In this document: positions 1-5,676 of the stretch, one piece after another | Layout of the letters: every line of letters starts with the position of its first letter | Position numbering within the stretch: position 1 is the first letter of the stretch | NCBI GenBank assembly: GCA_964580655.1 | Contig: CAZOMR010000211.1 | Coordinates: 1-5,764, forward strand | From: CAZOMR01 sp964580655 | Lineage (GTDB): Bacteria > RBG-13-61-14 > CAZOMR01 | Direction: 5' to 3' | DNA length: 5,764 nucleotides | Made by a program: the position numbers and the translations under genes | The notes under the pieces: model-generated | Told to the model about the DNA's origin: nothing | The model's input: only the letters and a program-made list of their open reading frames with translations | Databases searched by the model: none

Positions 1-2
1 GA

Positions 3-44
3 TTTCGGCATAGCCTCAACCCTCCAGGTTTCGGCAAGCCTCAA
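3..44. repeat. Imperfect direct repeat at the window edge (two 16/17-bp copies)
   Basis: Copy one, TTTCGGCATAGCCTCAA, lies at 3-19 and copy two, TTTCGGCAAGCCTCAA, at 29-44. They differ by a single-base indel and are offset by about 26 bp. The block sits downstream of the gspN stop and runs close to the window edge, so more copies may lie outside. It may be the end of a longer tandem array, a dispersed intergenic repeat, or repeated codons of an unseen gene; the window does not decide. Confidence 0.6.
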
Positions 45-70
45 GTTGCACATTCCTTTATATTTTAAAT

Positions 71-103
71 TCTCTGTGTTCTCTGTGTCCCTGTGGTGAA
101 TAA
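71..103. repeat. CTCTGTGT tandem motif, probable dispersed intergenic repeat
   Basis: CTCTGTGT occurs twice with a 9-bp period (72-79 and 81-88) and is followed by a degenerate third unit, CCTGTGGTG (90-98), then AATAA. On the minus strand this reads as a TTCACCACAG / ACACAGAG string a few bases after the gspN stop codon. Very similar CACAGAG-type strings recur in intergenic regions of many environmental bacteria; that is from memory and not checked here. It has no stable stem-loop and no T-run, so it is not a typical rho-independent terminator for gspN. Confidence 0.55.
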
Positions 104-109
104 TCCGGG

Positions 110-994
110 TTAGAAAGTGCGGAGCAGTGCTTCTATGTTTCCTTTGTATGAGAAGGACTTATTCGGGGAGAATGCTGTTGTTATGAAGGGGATTTCTTTC
201 TGGAGTTTGGGGCCTGGCTTGATTGTGCCGGTTATATCAACGAAGCTCTTTGTCAGTGGCAGACGAAGGTCAAGGGTGCCTTTCAGGTCAATAGGGAGGT
301 CCGTGCTTTCCAGCTTAAGCGGGGAGATGTCGGCCTTGCCTTGATCCAGGTTGATCAGAAGCTGGCCTGCGCTGAAGCGGATTTCGGGCACTTCTATTCC
401 GTGATAGGAGAAGGGATATACCTTGCCTGAAGAGAGAGCTATATCACATTCCCCTTTCCAGGGAGAGGTGTTTCGGGTATCAGGGAGATTGAGGTTAAGA
501 TGGCCTTTTAGTTTTCCACCCAGACGGAGATTCTGATCGGTCATGGATGCAAGCGGAATGCGGTCCAGAGTCAGGTTCTCCATGTGCGCCTGCATTCGGA
601 TGCTTCTTTTCTTCTGGGAAAATTTTCCTTTTATCTTGCCGCCGGCGAGCAGAGCCCTGAATGAGAGGCTCCTTCGGCCTATGATGAGTGGAAGAATTTT
701 AATGCGTATGCGCATGCTCTCGAGCGTGAGCGATGACGGGGACGAGGGCTGGGTATTCTCTTGAGATGGAGGGGCCTTAAACTGCAGTTTGAGGTTCTTG
801 ATGGAGATGCCGGAGACACGATATGAGGAAAGCGAGCCGATCTCCACCCTGGCCCTGGTCAGGTTCTCTACCTGGTTCTTTATGACGGGGGTTAGCTGAT
901 CATAATCAAAGGTAAGGTAAAGCGAGAGAATCAATGAAAAGACAGCAAATGCTGAGTATCCGGATGCCACGAGGATCAAGCGCTTGTTTTTCAT
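110..994 (-). CDS. gspN: Type II secretion system protein GspN (deltaproteobacterial type)
   Basis: This 294-residue protein is the last gene of the gspL-gspM-gspN unit. The N-terminus has a short basic stretch (MKNKR) followed by one hydrophobic segment at about residues 7-28, so it is expected to be anchored in the inner membrane with the rest in the periplasm. The remainder is mostly beta-rich with alternating hydrophobic residues (for example 55-75, 205-250), and a Ser/Pro/Gln-rich linker at about 75-88. In known systems GspN is an accessory, non-universal component associated with the GspC/L/M platform; its exact role is unclear. The call rests on the overall pattern (membrane anchor, 'SGISIKNLKL'-like beta segments) and on position directly after gspM. 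The ATG is 2 bp after the gspM stop (TGATTATG), implying coupled translation, with AGGGA about 8 bases upstream. It could also be called an AsmA-like periplasmic protein, since GspN and AsmA-type folds look alike at this level. Confidence 0.78.
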   Translation of the reverse strand: MKNKRLILVASGYSAFAVFSLILSLYLTFDYDQLTPVIKNQVENLTRARVEIGSLSSYRVSGISIKNLKLQFKAPPSQENTQPSSPSSLTLESMRIRIKILPLIIGRRSLSFRALLAGGKIKGKFSQKKRSIRMQAHMENLTLDRIPLASMTDQNLRLGGKLKGHLNLNLPDTRNTSPWKGECDIALSSGKVYPFSYHGIEVPEIRFSAGQLLINLDQGKADISPLKLESTDLPIDLKGTLDLRLPLTKSFVDITGTIKPGPKLQKEIPFITTAFSPNKSFSYKGNIEALLRTF

Positions 995-996
995 AA

Positions 997-1551
997 TCAG
1001 GTTCCCTGCCTCGCGCTGTAGGCGTTTACGCGGATGCTTACATCCAGTGTTTCGGATTGATCGAAGCGGCGCTTTATCGTTATCTTGGTGACACGAAGGA
1101 ACTCTTCTGATCCTTCGATCTTTTGCAAGAATCTTACCAAAGGCCTAAGCGGGATTTTCTGGAGATTCATGTCCACATGCCTTTCTTGATAGTATTCCGT
1201 GCCGGAGCCTTCTGAGGGGTCCATTTTAACTATTTGTTCGCGAATGCCTGTTTGCTGGGCAAAGGCATTTAGCACGGCAAAGAGGTCCAGGTCTTGTTGT
1301 GTCTGGTTAAGCCTTCTATCGAATTCCTCTACACTGCTATGTAGCGCCTTGTATTTTTCAAGCACATGGTGGAATTCTTTCTGCTTGGCCAGTGTGCTTT
1401 CGAGGCGGCTCTTCCTGGAGGGCCCTGGAGAGGATATTCCTGTGACTAACCAATACAAGATAAAAAAGACTGCGACTGCGAGACCTGCGATAATGATGTA
1501 GCGTTCTCGCGGGGGCCGCTTCAGGAGGTAATTCTTGATTTTCTGTATCAT
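997..1551 (-). CDS. gspM: Type II secretion system protein GspM
   Basis: A 184-residue bitopic inner-membrane protein. A short basic cytoplasmic tail (residues 1-17, KRPPRER just before the membrane) is followed by a transmembrane helix at about 18-38. Next comes a Gly/Pro/Ser linker, a probable coiled coil at about 47-90, and a small alpha/beta domain (about 90-180) of the ferredoxin-like kind found in GspM and PilO. The KRPPRER motif before the membrane helix and the size are typical of GspM, which binds GspL and stabilises the platform that couples the cytoplasmic ATPase GspE to pseudopilus assembly. Its ATG overlaps the gspL stop (ATGA), so translation is probably coupled; a weak AAGGA lies about 12 bases upstream inside gspL. 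PilO is the type IV pilus equivalent and cannot be fully excluded, but the following GspN-like gene favours GspM. Confidence 0.83.
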   Translation of the reverse strand: MIQKIKNYLLKRPPRERYIIIAGLAVAVFFILYWLVTGISSPGPSRKSRLESTLAKQKEFHHVLEKYKALHSSVEEFDRRLNQTQQDLDLFAVLNAFAQQTGIREQIVKMDPSEGSGTEYYQERHVDMNLQKIPLRPLVRFLQKIEGSEEFLRVTKITIKRRFDQSETLDVSIRVNAYSARQGT

Positions 1552-3179
1552 GGGTTAATCTTTTCCTTCTTCAATGAAATCTGAATGACAAACTGCACAT
1601 TGCCTTGCTTTATGGTCCGGGTGTCTTCCAATACCACCTTTTCAAACAGGGGCACGCTTGCAAGTGAATCAACAATGGATTTGGCTTCCTGGAATCCTTG
1701 TGTCTCTCCCTCAAGCCGCGCCTGGCTCTCGGTGTAGCTAAACCGGGACACCTCCACCCATAGGTCTCCCGGGATATTCTCGGAAATCACGGAAAGCACC
1801 TTGAGCGCGCTTGCAGAGGTGAAGTCCTTATACCTTTCTGCCCGGTTTTGAGTCTCTATCAGCATTTGCTTGACCTGCTTAAGCGGGTCAGCCACCGTGG
1901 CATTGGGAATCTCCCTTTTGAGTGCCTGAACCATCTGGCTCCTGATAACCTCAACCTCCTGCTCCGCGCGGGACTTGACCACGAACACCCGCATCAGGCT
2001 CACCAATATCAGCATGATGAGAAGCAGTGCAGGCAAGATCAGCTTTATCCTGAAAGAGCGGCTCTCCATCCGGTAAGCAAACTCTCCCTTGCGGAAATTC
2101 ACTGTTCCTGTCCGGGAAGGCAAGGCGTCCTGCAAGGCCAGTGCCAGCGGCTCGGCAAGTAGAGGATGCTCTGATTCGGGAATCTCCGCCTCTGGCATCC
2201 AGGTCTCTGGAATGCGATATGCCCTGACAGGCATATCCAGGTTGTCGCTCAAGGTGTTGTCCAGTCCTGAAAGATTGGCAGAGCCGCCACAGAGGATGAT
2301 CTCCTGTATCCTTCTGGGAAACTCTTCCTCCAACCGGTGCCTTTCTATGAATCGAATGGTGTTTTCTATCCCGGTGATCAGTGGACTGATGGCTTTATCC
2401 AGGCATGATGCGATCCGCCTTTGCTGATCCTCTTTCTCCTGAGAAGGGTCAGGCCGGATCCGGCCCTCAGTAAGTTTTCCCGCCTCTCCCTGCTCCACCG
2501 AGACCCCGAACTCCTCTGCCAGGGCCTGAGTAAGGTCGTCCCCTCCGAAAGCCAGACTGCGCAATAACACTGGCCGACCATGATTGATTACCAGAAATAA
2601 ACTCCTCTTAGCACCCAGGTCAAGATAGGCATGGCACGCGGGCAGACCATTTGCGCAAGCCAAAGACAGGTGCAAAAGGCAAAGACCCTCAACCCCTATT
2701 CCGGCCGGGTCAAGCCCCATTGCCTGAAACCTATCCAGCATTTTCCTCAGTTTTTCCCGCTCAATGATCCAGGCCATCACATCGGTCTTCTTGCCATGAT
2801 ACTCCGAGGGGAAATGCTCGATCAGATGATCCTGCAGGGAAAAGGGGAGATGGCCTTCTGCCTCGAACCGGATTAATTGGGATATCCTTCTTGGCTGGCT
2901 GAAGGGAAAAGAGACGGTGCGATGAAAGAGCTGTTCAGGAGGAATAGCGGTGAAGACCCTGATCTCCGGCTGGAACCAATCATTCATCTCCTCCCTGATT
3001 GGACCCATGGGGTCAGACCCATCAAAGCCCGAGTCCTCGCGAAAGATGCGCGAATGAAATCCTTCGGGCAGAGGTTTGATCTCGTGCCGGATGATCTTTA
3101 TCTCACCCATTCCACGAAAAAGCTCCACAGCATGGAAATCTTGGTGACCAAAATCTATGCCAACAAATCGCTTTGCCAT
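1548..3179 (-). CDS. gspL: GspL: PilM-like actin-fold domain fused to PilN-like membrane/periplasmic domain
   Basis: A 543-residue inner-membrane platform protein. Residues 1 to about 350 form an actin/FtsA-like cytoplasmic domain as in PilM. Visible are the first phosphate-type loop (VGIDFGH, 6-12), a second one (YLDLGA, 185-190) and an adenosine-side motif (CGGSANLSGL, 297-306). A basic stretch (about 371-379) leads into one transmembrane helix at about 379-401. This is followed by a helical, probably coiled-coil stretch (402-450) and a ferredoxin-like periplasmic domain (about 455-540) like PilN and the GspL C-terminus. In type II secretion GspL recruits the ATPase GspE and binds GspM. The actin-like motifs are well kept, so nucleotide binding is plausible, unlike in many gammaproteobacterial GspL proteins. 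The ATG is preferred because VGIDFG must sit near the N-terminus. Its ribosome site is poor: TAGGA abuts the ATG and GAGGTG is 14 bases away. A PilM-PilN fusion of a pilus system is the alternative; the adjoining gspM and gspN favour GspL. Confidence 0.85.
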   Translation of the reverse strand: MAKRFVGIDFGHQDFHAVELFRGMGEIKIIRHEIKPLPEGFHSRIFREDSGFDGSDPMGPIREEMNDWFQPEIRVFTAIPPEQLFHRTVSFPFSQPRRISQLIRFEAEGHLPFSLQDHLIEHFPSEYHGKKTDVMAWIIEREKLRKMLDRFQAMGLDPAGIGVEGLCLLHLSLACANGLPACHAYLDLGAKRSLFLVINHGRPVLLRSLAFGGDDLTQALAEEFGVSVEQGEAGKLTEGRIRPDPSQEKEDQQRRIASCLDKAISPLITGIENTIRFIERHRLEEEFPRRIQEIILCGGSANLSGLDNTLSDNLDMPVRAYRIPETWMPEAEIPESEHPLLAEPLALALQDALPSRTGTVNFRKGEFAYRMESRSFRIKLILPALLLIMLILVSLMRVFVVKSRAEQEVEVIRSQMVQALKREIPNATVADPLKQVKQMLIETQNRAERYKDFTSASALKVLSVISENIPGDLWVEVSRFSYTESQARLEGETQGFQEAKSIVDSLASVPLFEKVVLEDTRTIKQGNVQFVIQISLKKEKINP

Positions 3180-3233
3180 TCCTACTGGTTCACCACCTCG
3201 AATTAACTTTAGTATTCCGCTTTATTTCTGACA

Positions 3234-3262
3234 ATGATAAAGTAATTTACTTAATTTGTCAA
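3234..3262 (-). promoter_or_regulatory. Sigma-70-type promoter for gspL-gspM-gspN
   Basis: On the minus strand the -35 is a perfect TTGACA (3262-3257), then a 17-bp spacer, then TATCAT (3239-3234), which matches TATAAT at five of six positions. A run of A/T tracts lies upstream of the -35 (about 3263-3290) and resembles an UP element. The predicted start of transcription is near 3227, giving a leader of roughly 48 nt before the gspL ATG. No better candidate was seen in the 153-bp intergenic region. The promoter makes gspLMN a separate transcription unit with no upstream gsp gene. Confidence 0.75.
3240..3252. promoter_or_regulatory. 13-bp perfect inverted repeat inside the gspL promoter spacer (candidate operator)
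   Basis: AAGTAA-T-TTACTT is a perfect 6-bp inverted repeat around a single central base. It falls wholly between the -35 and -10 boxes of the gspL promoter, so a dimeric regulator bound here would block RNA polymerase. Because the DNA is AT-rich, some palindromes are expected by chance, and no known regulator consensus is recognised. Confidence 0.35.
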
Positions 3263-3332
3263 GAAAAAATTTTTGCATTTTAAGCGAAAAAGATAAAGGC
3301 CTTGAGTTTTCCTCGGGTTCGGTAGTAAACTC

Positions 3333-4418
3333 ATGCGTATGCGAGAGGCTCGGGTTGATATTCATGGTCTTATTCGTGTCGAAGTCACAGGCGAGGATAA
3401 ATTTGTAGTCCGGGTAGAGCGGGAGTTTCAGGATCACCTGGTTTCCGGGGAATTTTCCCATGAGCCTGATCTTACGGTTCGGTTCGGCCCATTTGATGCG
3501 CCATCGGGCCCTTCAGATGCAAAGCAGTCGAATCTGATCGTTGAAAAGAACAAGGTCTTTGCCCGCGAGAGGTTCCGCGGGGCGCGCTGGCAGGTAAAAA
3601 TCCAGGGATTCGAGGATAAGCGGCTTTCCCTCTATTTTCACGGCAACATATTGAGCCGGCTTATTGCGGTAAAGAGGGTTATGGAGCCGGCGCTTCGATA
3701 CCTCATGGACGGGAAAGGATTTCCCATGGTGCACTCCACGTGCCTGGTTCAAGGCAACTGCGGGGTCCTGGTCGCGGCCGGGGGCGGTGTCGGGAAGACC
3801 ACCTTGCTCCTGCGCTGGCTTGTGGATAACCCTGCTTTCATATCCGATGACTACACCATTCTTGCACCGGGGAAGGCCCTGGGTTATGCCACCCCGCTTC
3901 GGATAGGCCTTAGAAACCTCCTTGAATCCCCTCTGCTGAGAGGGATTCCCCTCCGCGACCAGGCCGAGATCGTATTGCGGACCGGGCTCCGGTATCTGTT
4001 CCTCAAAAAGGCTCGACTCGCGTTCAAGGCACCTGTAAGGAATCTCCTTCCGGAAGTAAACTTGCTTTCCGGGGTAAAACTCGTGGCCGCGGTTCTGCTG
4101 GGCTCTCAAGGCACAAATTTATCCATTAAAGCCATGTCCCCGGATGATATGGCGGGCTCTCTCGTGGCCATAAACCGCGAGGAGATGTATCTGTTCCCGG
4201 ATTATCTTGAGGCTTACTCCAGGAGTTTCCCGGGGAGTGCGGCCGCTGGGTTTTTCGAGGCCCAGCGGGAAAGTCTGCTCTCAATTATCCGGCCTTTGCC
4301 TTGCTTTGAGATTATCCTGCCTAGACCCTGGCGTAGTAAGGATTGGCAAAGATTCACAGAGACTCTTTTCCCCCATAGCAATCAGCCGCATCAAGACGGT
4401 TATGATGCGCCCTGCTAG
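3333..4418 (+). CDS. HPr kinase-related P-loop protein, function unknown
   Basis: A 361-residue soluble protein with no signal peptide or membrane helix. The core (about 130-180) resembles the C-terminal catalytic domain of HPr kinase: a histidine-led strand (VHSTCLV, 133-139), a P-loop ending G154-K155-T156, and a Walker B-like S171-D172-D173. The first glycine of the P-loop consensus is alanine (A149). A C-terminal 'LPCFEI' strand (322-327) and following helix fit HprK-related proteins. The first 120 residues are not recognised, and the HprK/phosphorylase signature region with its RPGRN-like segment is not evident, so true HPr phosphorylation is unlikely. HprK-like proteins of this kind occur near peptide-modification and polysaccharide clusters, usually with unknown substrate; no such partner is in the window. 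The only in-frame starts are ATG 3333 and ATG 3339 (a stop lies 10 codons upstream), and neither has a clear Shine-Dalgarno. It is transcribed divergently from gspL and ends overlapping the thiolase gene. Confidence 0.72.
   Translation: MRMREARVDIHGLIRVEVTGEDKFVVRVEREFQDHLVSGEFSHEPDLTVRFGPFDAPSGPSDAKQSNLIVEKNKVFARERFRGARWQVKIQGFEDKRLSLYFHGNILSRLIAVKRVMEPALRYLMDGKGFPMVHSTCLVQGNCGVLVAAGGGVGKTTLLLRWLVDNPAFISDDYTILAPGKALGYATPLRIGLRNLLESPLLRGIPLRDQAEIVLRTGLRYLFLKKARLAFKAPVRNLLPEVNLLSGVKLVAAVLLGSQGTNLSIKAMSPDDMAGSLVAINREEMYLFPDYLEAYSRSFPGSAAAGFFEAQRESLLSIIRPLPCFEIILPRPWRSKDWQRFTETLFPHSNQPHQDGYDAPC
4415..4418. other. Shared stop-codon overlap of convergent genes (CTAG)
   Basis: The palindrome CTAG carries both stop codons: TAG on the plus strand (4416-4418) ends the kinase-like gene, and TAG on the minus strand (4417-4415) ends the thiolase-like gene. 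There is no intergenic space for a terminator, so the two transcripts must extend into each other's coding region or end by a rho-dependent route. Confidence 0.9.
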
Positions 4419-5653
4419 ACCTTGAAGATGTGCACGCTCATGGCCGCGGCCTCGGTCCCGATCGCGCCTCCGCTACTATGCGTCAAGCCAACTCTTGCGC
4501 CTTCCACCTGCCGCTTTTCAGCCTGTCCTCGGAGTTGTCTCGTGACCTCCACAATCTTGGCCAGACCGGATGCCGCGACCGGGTGGCTGTTGGACTCCAG
4601 CCCCCCCGATGTGTTGATCGGCAACCTGCCTCCCAGCCGGGTGTGACCCTCTGCGCCGAAGTGCGGGCCTTCCCCTACGGGGCAAAAGCCCAGTTCCTCG
4701 CAGGCCTGCACCTCGCCGAAGACCGTGGGATCGTGAAGTTCCGCCACCGAGATGTCCTCAGGACCAATGCCTGCTTTCTCAAACGCGCGGCGACCAACCC
4801 GGCCGATGATGTCCGGGCCTTCCACAGGGCGGTCCATGCCAGAGCCAACAACCGAAGCCGCCACAGTCACGGGCCTCCTGGCATTTACCCTGGTGGCAAA
4901 CTCGCTGGATGATACCACTGCCGCGGCCGCACCGTCTCCGATGGTCGAGCACATGAGCCGTGTCAAAGGGTAGATAACCAGCGGGGAAGAAAGTATCTCC
5001 TCAATGGTGTATGGCCTGGAATAACGCGCCTGGGGATTGAGCGAACCGTGGTAATGATTCTTCTGGCTGATCAGGGCCAGTTGTTTCTGTGTTGAACCGT
5101 ATTTCTCCATGTGTGTGCGCGCGGTGATCGCGTAATAATCCATGAAGATGGACCGATGGCTGATTCCTCCGGGAATGAGATCGCCCGGCAACTTGCCGCT
5201 CAAGGACGCCTCATACTCCTTTCTGAAGGAGAGAAAAGCATTGATCTGTTCTATGTCCATGGTGGCGGCAATGGCATTGAAGGACTTGTATTTATCCGGC
5301 AGGCACATCTTTTCAACACCCAGTGCCAGGGCAACATCGCACTGCCCGGAGCCCACGGCAAGCCAGGCCAGGTGAAATGCTGTTCCGCCGCCAGCATCCG
5401 CGTTGTCCACATTGATGATAGGTATATCGGTTATGCCCAGGGGACTGAGCATCACCTGGCCGCGAATGCACTCCTGACCCGTGATGATCCCGGCAAGAGC
5501 ATTGCTGACATACACCCCCTCCAACTGCCTCGGGCTGATCCCGGCATCCGCGAAAGCGGCCTGGCAGGCTGGCCCGGCAAGGTCCTTCAAGGATTTATCC
5601 AGATACCTGCCAAAAGGTGTTACCCCCACCCCCAGAACTTTTACTTCTCTCAT
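4415..5653 (-). CDS. SCP2-type thiolase-superfamily protein lacking both catalytic cysteines
   Basis: A 412-residue protein of the usual length for SCP2-type thiolases. The N-terminal strand (VLGVGVTPFGRY) and the helix following NADAGGG are typical of the fold. Other family loops are visible: 'STIGDGAAAAVV' (236-247), 'AELHDPT' (304-310), 'NTSGGLESNSHPVAASG' (347-363) and 'THSSGG' (391-396). In active family members these carry Cys (in a NACASG-like motif), HDCF, GHP and a C-terminal His or Cys loop. Here the nucleophile position is D86 and the HDCF cysteine is P309, while H307, H357 and H392 remain. A standard acyl-enzyme mechanism is therefore improbable. Such proteins often pair with a DUF35/OB-fold partner, which is not in the window. 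The start is ATG 5653: AGGAGG lies 5 bases upstream. A longer reading from TTG 5683 would place that ribosome site inside the gene and is disfavoured. Substrate unknown. Confidence 0.82.
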   Translation of the reverse strand: MREVKVLGVGVTPFGRYLDKSLKDLAGPACQAAFADAGISPRQLEGVYVSNALAGIITGQECIRGQVMLSPLGITDIPIINVDNADAGGGTAFHLAWLAVGSGQCDVALALGVEKMCLPDKYKSFNAIAATMDIEQINAFLSFRKEYEASLSGKLPGDLIPGGISHRSIFMDYYAITARTHMEKYGSTQKQLALISQKNHYHGSLNPQARYSRPYTIEEILSSPLVIYPLTRLMCSTIGDGAAAAVVSSSEFATRVNARRPVTVAASVVGSGMDRPVEGPDIIGRVGRRAFEKAGIGPEDISVAELHDPTVFGEVQACEELGFCPVGEGPHFGAEGHTRLGGRLPINTSGGLESNSHPVAASGLAKIVEVTRQLRGQAEKRQVEGARVGLTHSSGGAIGTEAAAMSVHIFKV

Positions 5654-5658
5654 CACCG

Positions 5659-5664
5659 CCTCCT
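5659..5664 (-). promoter_or_regulatory. Consensus Shine-Dalgarno AGGAGG setting the thiolase start
   Basis: The minus strand reads AGGAGG, then CGGTG, then ATG (5653-5651), a perfect core with 5-base spacing. It decides the ATG over an in-frame TTG ten codons upstream (5683) and the GTG directly before the ATG. It overlaps the 3' arm of the hairpin at 5662-5676. Confidence 0.85.
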
Positions 5665-5676
5665 GTAAACTACAGG
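5662..5676 (-). promoter_or_regulatory. Perfect 15-bp inverted repeat overlapping the thiolase ribosome binding site
   Basis: On the minus strand CCTGTA-GTT-TACAGG forms a perfect 6-bp stem with a 3-nt loop. The last bases of the 3' arm (AGG) are the first half of the AGGAGG Shine-Dalgarno, so pairing in the mRNA would partly hide the ribosome site. As DNA, it could equally be a binding site for a dimeric repressor. The symmetry is seen directly; any regulatory role is inferred. Confidence 0.4.

Noticed and set aside
1..53. A minus-strand frame from ATG 53 with AAAGGA directly before it, open to the window edge
   Set aside because: It is only about 17 codons long, the ribosome site has no spacing from the ATG, and it runs through the direct repeat; it cannot be supported as a gene from this window.
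3513..4109. A 198-codon open frame on the minus strand opposite the HPr kinase-like gene
   Set aside because: It lies wholly antisense to a gene with clear family motifs, its product is low in hydrophobic core patterning, and it shows no recognisable domain.
4430..4912. A 160-codon plus-strand frame opposite the thiolase C-terminal half
   Set aside because: The product is rich in Arg, His and Ala without any domain pattern, as expected of an antisense shadow.
5111..5668. A 185-codon open frame on the plus strand opposite the thiolase gene
   Set aside because: Its antisense partner matches the thiolase fold throughout; the frame has no ribosome site or recognisable domain, and such long shadow frames are common in this base composition.
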